From Pontibacter deserti (GTDB lineage: Bacteria; Bacteroidota; Bacteroidia; Cytophagales; Hymenobacteraceae), in NCBI RefSeq assembly GCF_023630255.1, contig NZ_JALPRS010000002.1, positions 434,001 to 498,000 of the forward strand: 64,000 nt of DNA. Direction: 5' to 3'. Position numbers and translations under genes: made by a program. This document shows positions 52,374 through 60,897 of the stretch, one piece after another (within the stretch, counting starts at the first letter, position 1; each line of letters opens with the position of its first letter). The notes under the pieces were generated by a model. It had not been told where the DNA came from. It saw nothing but the letters and a program-made list of their open reading frames with translations, and searched no databases.

Positions 52374-53102
52374 ATGAGATACCTGATTCTATTAATTTTC
52401 TTTACTGTTCCCTTAAGTGTTTATGCTCAGCATTCTCAATTATCTGTTAAAAATCCAAGCCCAAGGGTAGGGGAGCAGATAGAGATAGTTATGACACTTA
52501 AAAAAGAAGATCTTGAGACACTTGAAAAGAAGAAAAGCAAAACCATAGAAGAATTTAGTAAAATACAGGATAACTTCTATGGAAGCGGTTCTCTTAAGTT
52601 TTCAAATGTTGCTACAGAGCCTGGAATAAAACAGTTTGGGCCTTTTGATTTTAAATTCGGAGATATAACTGTTAAAACCGATTCAATAAAATTGAATATT
52701 GTACCAGCACTACCAGCTGACAAAAAGGAAGGGCTATGGGTAAGAGTGGTTGAGTTTAGAAGGGAGAACTATTTAATTCTTGAACAGCGAATTCCAAACC
52801 AATTGAAAAGTGAAAAGAGAGACGACCAAATAACTCATGAATTTTCAGCTGGTGGAGTAAAATTTGCAGAGCTAGATCAAGCTAAATTTGAGTTAAAAGG
52901 CTTTGATATTATTTCTACCAATACTAGTTCAAATAGCCAAACTATTGATAAAGGTAATCTGGCTACAGGAACAGTGAGTTATAAGATTTCCATTTACAAA
53001 TTTAGTAAGACTGATAAGTTTAGTAAGAAAGTTGAATTAGATCAGAGCATGTTTTCAAATTTTCCAGGCAAAATAGAAGATGGTAGAGTATGGATTGAAT
53101 AA
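52374..53102 (+). CDS. Exported protein with BatD-like Ig N-terminus
   Basis: 242 residues, signal peptide (LILLIFFTVPLSVYAQHS). The first mature segment HSQLSVKNPSPRVGEQIEIV resembles the Ig-like opening of BatD/oxygen-tolerance proteins; the rest is unassigned. The coding sequence is AT-rich, unlike the M20 gene just upstream, suggesting separate origin although the 22-base gap suggests cotranscription. Confidence 0.7.
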   Translation: MRYLILLIFFTVPLSVYAQHSQLSVKNPSPRVGEQIEIVMTLKKEDLETLEKKKSKTIEEFSKIQDNFYGSGSLKFSNVATEPGIKQFGPFDFKFGDITVKTDSIKLNIVPALPADKKEGLWVRVVEFRRENYLILEQRIPNQLKSEKRDDQITHEFSAGGVKFAELDQAKFELKGFDIISTNTSSNSQTIDKGNLATGTVSYKISIYKFSKTDKFSKKVELDQSMFSNFPGKIEDGRVWIE

Positions 53103-53149
53103 CAGCTACTGTTAATTCATTGAACTCTAATTATACTTACTTTAACCTG

Positions 53150-53180
53150 GTAAACTGGTGCTATTGCAGCACCAGTTTAC
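53150..53180 (+). terminator. Terminator after the BatD-like gene
   Basis: Perfect 13-bp stem (53150-53162 with 53168-53180, core ACTGGTGCT), 5-base loop, then GGGCTTTTT. Confidence 0.8.
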
Positions 53181-53253
53181 TGGGCTTTTTATGTCCTAAA
53201 CTATAAAGTGTTTAAAATATATAAGTTTTAAGATATAAACCTTAACTTAAGTT

Positions 53254-53337
53254 ATGAAACCGTTGGCAGGTTATTTGATGTTGTGCCACAAGCGCGATAT
53301 CCGTACTTTTGTGGATAACCCGCACCTGACCTTATGA
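53254..53337 (+). CDS. Possible 27-residue leader ORF
   Basis: ATG at 53254, stop TGA at 53335-53337, sharing ATGA with the start of the nucleotidase C-terminal gene. The peptide (MKPLAGYLMLCHKRDI, then RTFVDNPHLTL) has no recognised motif. The four-base overlap is the only support, so it may be chance or a coupling leader. Confidence 0.3.
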   Translation: MKPLAGYLMLCHKRDIRTFVDNPHLTL

Positions 53338-54098
53338 AATACCCGATCCATAGTTATATAACTGCCCTTTTTCTGGCTGCATCTACCGTGGGGTGCCAGC
53401 AGAAGGTATGGCAACCACAAGCCAGTCTCGAACAAACCGATGTACCAGTTGATAGTACCGTAATTGCCGACCCGGAAGCCGAGGCCATGATAGCGCCATA
53501 CCGTACGCAGGTGAGCACCAAGATGAGTGAAGTAATTGGTACGGCAGCTACAGAGCTCCGCAAAGCAGATTACGAATCGCCACTGGGTAATTTTGTAACA
53601 GACCTGCTGCTGGAGCAGACAAACAAGCTGATGGATACGCCAGTAGACATGGCCCAGACCACGAACGGCGGTTTGCGTGTACCGCTTCCGGCAGGCCCTG
53701 TAAACGTGGGCAATATTTTTGAGCTGATGCCTTTCGAGAACGAAGTGGTAGTGCTGACGCTGGATGGACCAACTACGCAGGAACTATTCGATTTTGCAGC
53801 TAAAACCGGAATATCGCCTATAGCCAATGCTACCTACACTGTAAAAGATGGCAAAGCTGCTGATGTTAAAATAGGAGGAAAGCCACTGGATACTTCCCGC
53901 AACTATACTATCGTAACTTCTGATTACCTGGCCAGCGGAGGCGATAACATGGCTATGTTCAAGAAAGCCATTAAGACAGAGAAAGCAGGCATGATGATGC
54001 GCGACATGATCATCAACCACATAAAAGAACTGACAGCTGCCGGTAAACAAATAACAGCCGATACTAAACCACGAGTTGCCGGGGTACAGAAAAAATAG
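53334..54098 (+). CDS. 5'-nucleotidase C-terminal domain lipoprotein
   Basis: 254 residues. Lipobox LAASTVGCQQK, then only the 5'-nucleotidase C-terminal (substrate-binding) domain: ESPLGNFVTDLLLEQT, AQTTNGGLRVPLPAGPV, ELMPFENEVVVLTLDG and VTSDYLASGGDNMAMF. The metallophosphatase half is a separate gene starting six bases downstream, so the usual N-to-C order is reversed and split. Together they should hydrolyse nucleotides or related phosphoesters in the periplasm. Confidence 0.92.
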   Translation: MKYPIHSYITALFLAASTVGCQQKVWQPQASLEQTDVPVDSTVIADPEAEAMIAPYRTQVSTKMSEVIGTAATELRKADYESPLGNFVTDLLLEQTNKLMDTPVDMAQTTNGGLRVPLPAGPVNVGNIFELMPFENEVVVLTLDGPTTQELFDFAAKTGISPIANATYTVKDGKAADVKIGGKPLDTSRNYTIVTSDYLASGGDNMAMFKKAIKTEKAGMMMRDMIINHIKELTAAGKQITADTKPRVAGVQKK

Positions 54099-54104
54099 CC
54101 AGCC

Positions 54105-55040
54105 ATGAAGAGAAGAGATTTTTTAAAGTATAGCGCAGTAGGAGCGGCCGGTTTATCTGTACTTGGGTTACCGTTCAGCACAGAAGCTGCCAGCAAAACT
54201 ATAAGACTTACCATTCTGCATACCAACGACCAGCACTCGCGCATCGATCCGTTTCCGAACGATGGCCGCAAGCATGCCGGAATGGGTGGTATGGCCCGCC
54301 GCGCCAGTTTGGTAGATAAGATCCGAAAGGAAGAACTGAATGTGTTATTGCTTGATGCCGGTGACATCTGGCAGGGAACACCATACTTCAACTTTTTTAA
54401 CGGCGAGCTGGAGTATAAGCTGATGAGTGACATGAAGTACGATGCTGCCACATTAGGTAACCATGACTTCGACCTGGGGCTGGAAGGACTGGCAAAGCAA
54501 TTACCTTTGGCTGGTTTTGAGTTCCTGAATGCTAACTACGATTTTTCTAAAACCATTCTGAAAGATAAATTTAAGCCTTACAAGGTTTTTGAAAAGGACG
54601 GACTGCGCATTGGGGTATTCGGCTTAGGGATAGAACTGGAGGGCCTGGTTGGTAAAAAGCAGTTTGGTGAGACTGTATACTTAGACCCTGTAGCAAAAGC
54701 GCAGGAAATGGTAACCGAGCTTCGCGAGAATCAGAAGTGCCACATGGTTATTTGCCTGTCGCATTTGGGTTATAGTTACCAGTCTGAGAAAATTGATGAT
54801 CGGAAGCTAGCAGGGCAGGTAAGCGGCATCGATCTTATACTTGGTGGTCATACCCATACTTTTATGGAGCAACCGGAGGTGCTACGCCACGAAAACGGGC
54901 ACGAAACACTCATCAACCAGGTAGGTTGGGCCGGTATTTATTTGGGCAGAATCGACTTTGAATTCAACAAAAAAACGAAGCAAAAGACAAGTATAAAAAC
55001 GGCTGCGCTGCCTGTGGATAACCCTGTATTAACTTCGTGA
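54105..55040 (+). CDS. Metallophosphatase domain (5'-nucleotidase N-terminal half), Tat-exported
   Basis: 311 residues. Tat signal RRDFLKYSAVGAAGLSVLG. Calcineurin-like metal motifs: HTNDQHSRIDPFP, LLDAGDIWQGTPYF, ATLGNHDFDLGLEG, ICLSHLGYSYQ and LILGGHTHTFM, all intact. It corresponds to the catalytic half of UshA-type nucleotidases. It follows the C-terminal-domain lipoprotein with a six-base gap, so the two halves are cotranscribed but exported by different routes (Tat versus Sec lipoprotein). Confidence 0.94.
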   Translation: MKRRDFLKYSAVGAAGLSVLGLPFSTEAASKTIRLTILHTNDQHSRIDPFPNDGRKHAGMGGMARRASLVDKIRKEELNVLLLDAGDIWQGTPYFNFFNGELEYKLMSDMKYDAATLGNHDFDLGLEGLAKQLPLAGFEFLNANYDFSKTILKDKFKPYKVFEKDGLRIGVFGLGIELEGLVGKKQFGETVYLDPVAKAQEMVTELRENQKCHMVICLSHLGYSYQSEKIDDRKLAGQVSGIDLILGGHTHTFMEQPEVLRHENGHETLINQVGWAGIYLGRIDFEFNKKTKQKTSIKTAALPVDNPVLTS

Positions 55041-55051
55041 AAAAATAATTT

Positions 55052-55079
55052 TTTGTTTACTTATATTTAAGCAAATTTG
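55052..55079 (+). promoter_or_regulatory. Candidate dnaA promoter
   Basis: TTTG (55052-55055), 16-base spacer, CAAATTTG (55072-55079; one mismatch to TAnnTTTG). A perfect DnaA-box word TGTGGATAA lies just upstream at 55013-55021 and could allow autoregulation. Confidence 0.35.
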
Positions 55080-55145
55080 TAGCCCCCTGTCGGTTAAGGA
55101 GAGATTTGCTTCACCAAAATAGTCTTGTGAGCTTTGGAAAACTGG

Positions 55146-56570
55146 ATGATTAAAGATTGTACAACTGTATGGAGTAACTGCCTGCAGGTGATTAAGGAAA
55201 ATATTGGCGATCAGAGCTTTAAAACCTGGTTTGAGCCAATTAAACCGATATCGCTGCGCGATGGCGTATTAACCATACAAGTGCCGAGCCAGTTCTTTTA
55301 CGAATGGCTGGAGGAGCATTATGTGCAACTTCTGAAGAAGGTAATTTACCAGGAACTTGGTGCTGAAGGCCGACTGGAATACTCTATTATAGTTGACCGC
55401 GGCAACGAGTCTAACAAGCCACAAACGGTTAACATCCCGACCAAAAAAATACCGGCAGCTGTTGTAAACTCTTACCGCCCCGAGCAAAACTTTATTAAGA
55501 GCCCGTTCGAGTCTAAGACCATCGACAGGAACTTCCTGAACTCGCAGCTCAACAGCTCTTATACTTTCGAGAACTATATTGAGGGTGACTGCAACCGTTT
55601 GGCGCGTTCTGCAGGTTATGCCGTGGCTAACAAGCCAGGCACTACATCCTTTAACCCGCTGATGGTTTATGGTGGGGTAGGTCTTGGTAAAACGCACCTG
55701 GTGCAGGCCATTGGTAACCACATCAAAAACAGCAACCCCGATAAGTTTGTACTTTACGTGTCGTCGGAAAAGTTCGTGAACCAGTTCATCGAGTCTTTGA
55801 AAACGAACAACGTGCAGGATTTTGCCAACTTCTATTTGTTGGTGGATATCCTGATCATAGACGACGTGCAGTTTTTAAGCGGTAAAGAGAAGACACAGGA
55901 AATGTTCTTCCACATCTTTAACCACTTGCACCAGTCCGGCAAACAGATCGTGATGACCTCTGATTGTCCGCCACGCGATTTGAAAGGCCTGGAAGAGCGA
56001 CTGTTGTCCCGTTTTAAGTGGGGTTTAACTGCCGACCTGCAGAGCCCGGATTTTGAAACGCGTATGGCCATCATCCAGAAAAAGATGCAAGGCGATGGAA
56101 TCGATATACCAGATAACGTAATCGAGTACCTTGCTTACAGCGTGGATACTAACGTGCGTGAACTGGAAGGTGTACTGATCTCTTTGATCGCACAGTCATC
56201 ACTGAACCGTAAAGAAATTGACCTGGAGCTTGCCAAGCAGGCCCTGAAACATATTATTGAGGATGTTGAGACAGAAGTGAATCTTGACTTCATCCAGAAA
56301 ACTGTAGCGGAGTACTTCCAGGTTAGCCTGGATTCTCTGAAAGCTAAGACGCGTAAGAAGGAGATCGTGACGGCGCGCCAGGTGGCCATGTACTTTGCTA
56401 AGGAGTTCACAAGTCATTCGCTAAAGTCTATCGGTTACCATTTTGGTGGCCGCGACCACAGTACCGTTATCCACTCCGTACAAACCGTTTCCGATCTGAT
56501 CGATACGGACAAGAAATTTAAGGCAAGTATACAGGAGCTTCAGAAGAAATTTAAATCGAAAGCCGGATAG
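55146..56570 (+). CDS. dnaA: Chromosomal replication initiator DnaA
   Basis: 474 residues from the ATG at 55146; an in-frame TTG at 55134 adds four. Domain I (VWSNCLQVIKENIGDQSFKT), a linker (about 90-130), AAA+ domain III with P-loop YGGVGLGKTHL near residue 180, ILIIDDVQFLSGKEKTQ (Walker B) and LEERLLSRFKWGL, and domain IV with the DnaA signature GGRDHSTVIHS. It melts oriC and controls initiation. Two perfect DnaA boxes lie upstream (53310, 55013), but no cluster that would mark oriC. A terminator follows. Confidence 0.98.
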   Translation: MIKDCTTVWSNCLQVIKENIGDQSFKTWFEPIKPISLRDGVLTIQVPSQFFYEWLEEHYVQLLKKVIYQELGAEGRLEYSIIVDRGNESNKPQTVNIPTKKIPAAVVNSYRPEQNFIKSPFESKTIDRNFLNSQLNSSYTFENYIEGDCNRLARSAGYAVANKPGTTSFNPLMVYGGVGLGKTHLVQAIGNHIKNSNPDKFVLYVSSEKFVNQFIESLKTNNVQDFANFYLLVDILIIDDVQFLSGKEKTQEMFFHIFNHLHQSGKQIVMTSDCPPRDLKGLEERLLSRFKWGLTADLQSPDFETRMAIIQKKMQGDGIDIPDNVIEYLAYSVDTNVRELEGVLISLIAQSSLNRKEIDLELAKQALKHIIEDVETEVNLDFIQKTVAEYFQVSLDSLKAKTRKKEIVTARQVAMYFAKEFTSHSLKSIGYHFGGRDHSTVIHSVQTVSDLIDTDKKFKASIQELQKKFKSKAG

Positions 56571-56593
56571 AGAAACTTATACTTAATAAATGG

Positions 56594-56626
56594 CCGGGGC
56601 TATAGTTTCAGTAACTATAGCCCCGG
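56594..56626 (+). terminator. Terminator after dnaA
   Basis: Perfect 14-bp stem (56594-56607 with 56613-56626, CCGGGGCTATAGTT), 5-base loop, then TTTGTTTT. Confidence 0.8.
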
Positions 56627-56654
56627 TTTGTTTTAGGAAAACTAGAACCTAACC

Positions 56655-56883
56655 TATGGCGCGAGCGTCTTCGCTCGTGACTTACTATAGTTGGGCCTTC
56701 GGCCCCTAAGGTTATAGTCCTTACATAAAAGAATAAATAATAGGTAAGGTTTAGCTGCTTATTTTATAGTTGCCGCATTTCATCCCCCTACCCCCTTCAA
56801 AGGGGGACACTCAACAATGCTAGTTCAAAAATGTTATTTTACATTAGTAGATAAGGTCCCCCTTTGAAGGGGGTAGGGGGATG
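56655..56883. repeat. Hairpins and 28-bp inverted repeat in the dnaA downstream gap
   Basis: The 401-base gap 56571-56971 has no gene. It holds CGAGCG-TCTT-CGCTCG and GGGCC-TTC-GGCCC hairpins (about 56663-56714), then a perfect 28-bp inverted repeat (56781-56808 and 56856-56883) whose arms each contain CCCCCTTCAAAGGGGG, and the terminator at 56917. Confidence 0.75.
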
Positions 56884-56916
56884 ACCAGTATCTGGATAAT
56901 TCTAAACCTGTACCAC

Positions 56917-56959
56917 AAAAAATCGGGCTATACTTTTAGAAAGTATAGCCCGATTTTTT
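56917..56959 (-). terminator. Terminator of the PH-like gene
   Basis: Perfect 19-bp stem (56917-56935 with 56941-56959, core TCGGGCTATACTT), 5-base loop, T-run; past the stop of the minus-strand gene. Confidence 0.82.
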
Positions 56960-56971
56960 ATAGATATTACC

Positions 56972-57481
56972 TTATTGGTTACTACTTGCTTCGGTTACTT
57001 CAAAACCATGCTGCATTGCCAGATCTCGTACTTTGTTTTTGATCTTCTCTTTGTCGCGGCGCTTCCTAACCTGCTTTAAATCGAAGTAGGTCTGGTTATC
57101 GTTGTTTTCCGTCACACGAAGAGCAAGTGGTGAAATATACACGGCTTTGATATCAGGTATAGCTACCACAAACTTCGGACGGAAAACACCGTGCTTGCGC
57201 ACAATATATTCGGGGGTAACCTCAATATAAGACTGGAACCCGAAAATAGAAGTGTTCTGAAGTATAACGTACACCAAAAAAGCAATTGCCAGGGCCAGAA
57301 AAGCATAAAACAGGTACGATTCTCCTGAAGAAGTTGTATCTGAAAATGCCAGCATGGCTGCCCAAACCACCCACAATAATGTGAGCATGAGCTGAATGGT
57401 GAACGACAGCTTTGCGCTGCGCGAAGGGCTTAACTGAATGAATAACGACGATCGTGCACTGCTACTGCCAGATGCTGCCAT
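56972..57481 (-). CDS. Two-span membrane protein with PH-like domain
   Basis: 169 residues: polar N-terminus, spans at about 27-46 and 55-74 (LFYAFLALAIAFLVYVIL), then a soluble beta domain with SYIEVTPEYIVRKHGVFRPK, VAIPDIKAVYISPLALRV, similar to bacterial PH-like domains. Ends in a basic helix. Role unknown. Confidence 0.75.
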   Translation of the reverse strand: MAASGSSSARSSLFIQLSPSRSAKLSFTIQLMLTLLWVVWAAMLAFSDTTSSGESYLFYAFLALAIAFLVYVILQNTSIFGFQSYIEVTPEYIVRKHGVFRPKFVVAIPDIKAVYISPLALRVTENNDNQTYFDLKQVRKRRDKEKIKNKVRDLAMQHGFEVTEASSNQ

Positions 57482-57540
57482 GCCTTACTGATTTGGTTGA
57501 ACATATAACCCTTCCTGCGGGTCTAGTGCAAGATAATAAA

Positions 57541-57975
57541 TTATTCGGTAAGTGTAGCGTTTACGGTAATTTCAGGAACAGACGCCAGCGCTTTGGAAAC
57601 AGGGCAGCCAGCCTTGGCATCTTTTACCAGTTGCTGGAAATCAGCTTCCTGTATGTTTGGTATTTTAGCTTCAGTGGTAAGTACTATTTTTTGGATTGTT
57701 GGTGCGCCATCGGTTTCACCTAATGTTACATCAGCGCTCGTTCTGATATAATCTGCTTTCAGGTTCTTCTTATCAACCAAGGCGCTCAGAAACATAGAAA
57801 AACAACCGGCGTGTGCTGCCCCAATCAGTTCTTCCGGCGAAGTAGCCCTGGTATCGTCGCCGAAGCGGGATGCGAAAGAATAACCTGTTTTTACATTGCC
57901 ACGGCCGGTTTCAAATTCGCCAGAACCTTCTTTCAGGCTGCCGTTCCATTGTGCTTTTGCTTTGTGCTGTTTCAT
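57541..57975 (-). CDS. OsmC-family peroxiredoxin
   Basis: 144 residues, OsmC type. The peroxidatic Cys is in AAHAGCFSMFLSALVDK (near residue 57) and the resolving Cys in AGCPVSKALASVP (near 123); the GYSFASRFGDD loop and Arg supply the active site. It reduces organic hydroperoxides in the cytoplasm. Monocistronic. Confidence 0.94.
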   Translation of the reverse strand: MKQHKAKAQWNGSLKEGSGEFETGRGNVKTGYSFASRFGDDTRATSPEELIGAAHAGCFSMFLSALVDKKNLKADYIRTSADVTLGETDGAPTIQKIVLTTEAKIPNIQEADFQQLVKDAKAGCPVSKALASVPEITVNATLTE

Positions 57976-58139
57976 AGTTTTATGGTTTAGGTAAAGTATA
58001 GAACCAATTTTATGGTTATAGGTTACTTGTTTAAAGTAGTTTTTGTTGGATTTGCCGACAGGTCGTGCTTTGTGAGCTGTAACTTTATGGCATTAGCTGA
58101 TATCTGCCTATATTTACCAACTATAAATAATAGCAATCT

Positions 58140-59639
58140 ATGGGTTTAAAGGCGTGGTTGAGTAAGTACCTGGCAGCGTATGTGCATAAAAAGCAGCAGC
58201 ACTGGATGCAGAATCCGGTGGAGGCGCAGCAGGCTATTTTCAGAAAAATCATCTCCGGTGCAAAACAAACCGCTTTTGGCCGCGACCATCAGTTTGAAAG
58301 TATAAAAACACATGCTGATTTTATAAAAGCTGTACCTGTACGTGATTACGAAGGATTGAGCAGCTATTTTAACCGCATCAAACAAGGCGAAGCGGATATT
58401 ACCTGGCCGGGTAAACCTATTTATTTAGCTAAAACCTCCGGCACCACATCCGGCACCAAGTATATTCCCATCACCAAAGACTCTATCCCGAACCATATTA
58501 ACGGTGCTAAAAACGCGCTGCTGGCTTACATTCACGAAACAGGTAATGCTAAATTCCTGGATGGTAAACTGATATTTTTGTCTGGGAGCCCGGTGCTGGA
58601 AGAAGTAGGGGGTATCAAAACCGGCAGACTTTCGGGGATTGTAAACCACCATGTACCAGGTTACCTGCGCACCAACCAGTTGCCAAGCTACGAAACCAAC
58701 TGCATCGAAGACTGGGAAACAAAGCTGGATCAGATCATTGAGGAAACCATAGATCAGGACATGACGCTGATTTCAGGTATTCCGCCGTGGGTGCAGATGT
58801 ACTTTGATAAACTGATGCGCCAGACGGGTAAGCAGATAAAAGATATTTTTCCGAACTTCTCGCTGTTTGTGTATGGTGGGGTAAACTTCGAGCCGTACCG
58901 CAAAAAGATGTTCGAATCGATTGGCCGCCACGTAGATAGCATCGAAACGTTTCCGGCTTCTGAAGGCTTTTTTGCTTACCAGAACGAACAGAACGACAAA
59001 GGACTATTGCTGCTGCTGGATGCCGGCATTTTCTATGAATTTATACCTGTAGAGGAATATTTTAACGACAACCCGACCCGCTTAACGATTGGCGAAGTAG
59101 AATTGGGTAAGAATTATGCGCTGGTAATAAATAGTAATGCTGGTTTATGGGGCTACTCGATCGGTGATACCGTGAAGTTTACAAGTATAAAACCTTATAA
59201 GCTTATCGTTTCAGGCCGCATCAAACACTTTATTTCCGCTTTTGGCGAGCATGTGATAGGGGAAGAAGTAGAAAAGGCCATGCAGCAAACTATGAAGAAA
59301 TTTCCGAATGTAGAGTTGGTGGAGTTTACGGTGGCCCCCTTTGTAAGCAGTGGCGAAGGAGAGTCGTACCATGAATGGCTGATCGAGTTCTCGAAAGCAC
59401 CCCATAACCTGGATGACTTTGAGAAAGACCTGAATGAACAACTTCAGAAGCTGAACAGTTATTACAATGACCTTATTACGGGCAACATCCTCGCAAACCT
59501 GAAAATACAGGCTTTACCGCTGGGCACGTTCCGTAACTACATGAAGTCGCAGGGCAAACTAGGAGGGCAAAACAAAGTACCGCGTTTAAGTAATGATCGG
59601 ATCCTGGCGGATGGCTTGCTTTCAATTACTAATTCCTAA
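58140..59639 (+). CDS. GH3 auxin-responsive-promoter family acyl-adenylating protein
   Basis: 499 residues, full GH3 length. Motifs: LAKTSGTTSGTKYIPITKDS (ATP/AMP loop), MTLISGIPPWVQMYFDK, FVYGGVNFEPYRKKMFE, FPASEGFFAYQNE, WGYSIGDTVKF and LIVSGRIKHFISAFGEHV. Plant GH3 enzymes join acyl acids (jasmonate, indole-acetate) to amino acids through acyl-adenylates. Bacterial members have unknown substrates. It precedes dxr by 47 bases on the same strand. Confidence 0.92.
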   Translation: MGLKAWLSKYLAAYVHKKQQHWMQNPVEAQQAIFRKIISGAKQTAFGRDHQFESIKTHADFIKAVPVRDYEGLSSYFNRIKQGEADITWPGKPIYLAKTSGTTSGTKYIPITKDSIPNHINGAKNALLAYIHETGNAKFLDGKLIFLSGSPVLEEVGGIKTGRLSGIVNHHVPGYLRTNQLPSYETNCIEDWETKLDQIIEETIDQDMTLISGIPPWVQMYFDKLMRQTGKQIKDIFPNFSLFVYGGVNFEPYRKKMFESIGRHVDSIETFPASEGFFAYQNEQNDKGLLLLLDAGIFYEFIPVEEYFNDNPTRLTIGEVELGKNYALVINSNAGLWGYSIGDTVKFTSIKPYKLIVSGRIKHFISAFGEHVIGEEVEKAMQQTMKKFPNVELVEFTVAPFVSSGEGESYHEWLIEFSKAPHNLDDFEKDLNEQLQKLNSYYNDLITGNILANLKIQALPLGTFRNYMKSQGKLGGQNKVPRLSNDRILADGLLSITNS

Positions 59640-59686
59640 AGACAAACTAATGGTGCAGCTCGTAACTGTACTTATGAAATAATTAG

Positions 59687-60847
59687 ATGAAAAGAATAGC
59701 CATACTTGGTTCAACAGGCTCAATTGGTACGCAGGCACTGGAAGTGATTGCAGCCAACCCTGACAGCTTTGAACTGGAAGTAATAACCGCTTATAACAAC
59801 GCTGATCTACTGATAGAACAGGCTTTGCAGTTTAAGCCCAATGTGGTGGTAATTGCCCGTGAAGACCTTTATGAGCAAGTGCGCGATGCCCTGCAGCGCG
59901 AAGACATTAAAGTATACGCCGGTGCTAATGCCCTGTGCTCAGTAGTAGAAATGGGCACAGTAGATATGGTGCTTACAGCAATGGTAGGGTATGCCGGGCT
60001 TCAGCCAACTATACGCGCTATACAAGCCGGCAAAGAAATAGCCTTGGCAAATAAAGAAACCCTGGTTGTAGCCGGACAACTGATAACCGACCTAGCGCGC
60101 GAGAAAGGTGTGAACATTTACCCGGTAGATTCGGAGCACAGCGCCATTTTCCAGTGCCTGACAGGTGAGTTTCATAACCCGATCGAGAAAATTATACTTA
60201 CTGCATCAGGTGGGCCATTCCGTGGCAGAACTGCTGAAGATCTAAAATTTGTAACCAAAGCACAGGCCCTCAAACACCCGAACTGGGACATGGGTGCTAA
60301 GATTACGATAGACTCTGCCAGCCTTATGAACAAAGGCCTGGAGGTGATAGAAGCGAAATGGTTGTTTGGCTTGCGCAACGACCAGATAGAAGTGGTGGTG
60401 CATCCGCAGTCTATAATTCACTCGCTGGTGCAGTTCGAGGATGGCTCTATTAAAGCACAACTTGGTTTGCCTGACATGAAACTGCCGATACAATATGCCA
60501 TGGGCTACCCAAACCGCCTGAAGTCTGACTTCCCGAGGTTCAATTTCATGGATTATCCGCAACTTACCTTTGAGCAGCCTGACCTGAAAACATTCCGGAA
60601 TCTGCAGCTGGCATTTGATGCCATGGCACAGGGCGGGAATATGCCGTGCATATTAAACGCAGCCAACGAAGTTGCTGTGGGTGCTTTTCTGCAGGATGAA
60701 GTTGGATTTCTGGAGATGTCGGATCTGATAGAAAGCTGTATGGCAAAAGTTGCGTATATTGCAAACCCTTCTCTTGCCGACTATGTTGATACAGATAGGG
60801 AAACCCGCCTGTTAGCCGCTGATTTTGTGAAAAACAAAAAGGTTTAG
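59687..60847 (+). CDS. dxr: 1-deoxy-D-xylulose 5-phosphate reductoisomerase
   Basis: 386 residues, normal length. NADPH site ILGSTGSIGTQALEVI; ALANKETLVVAG, YPVDSEHSAIFQCL (metal and substrate binding), LTASGGPFRG, HPNWDMGAKITIDSA and VVHPQSIIHSLVQF. Second step of the MEP pathway to isoprenoids, which would supply the UbiA enzyme. rseP follows after 50 bases, a common pairing. Confidence 0.98.
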   Translation: MKRIAILGSTGSIGTQALEVIAANPDSFELEVITAYNNADLLIEQALQFKPNVVVIAREDLYEQVRDALQREDIKVYAGANALCSVVEMGTVDMVLTAMVGYAGLQPTIRAIQAGKEIALANKETLVVAGQLITDLAREKGVNIYPVDSEHSAIFQCLTGEFHNPIEKIILTASGGPFRGRTAEDLKFVTKAQALKHPNWDMGAKITIDSASLMNKGLEVIEAKWLFGLRNDQIEVVVHPQSIIHSLVQFEDGSIKAQLGLPDMKLPIQYAMGYPNRLKSDFPRFNFMDYPQLTFEQPDLKTFRNLQLAFDAMAQGGNMPCILNAANEVAVGAFLQDEVGFLEMSDLIESCMAKVAYIANPSLADYVDTDRETRLLAADFVKNKKV

Positions 60848-60897
60848 GAGGACATCGGTTCTTAATAACACAAATTATACTTGCATATATTTCTTAG

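Noticed and set aside
53300-55140. Replication origin next to dnaA
   Set aside because: Only two isolated DnaA boxes and no AT-rich unwinding cluster; in this phylum dnaA is often not at oriC.
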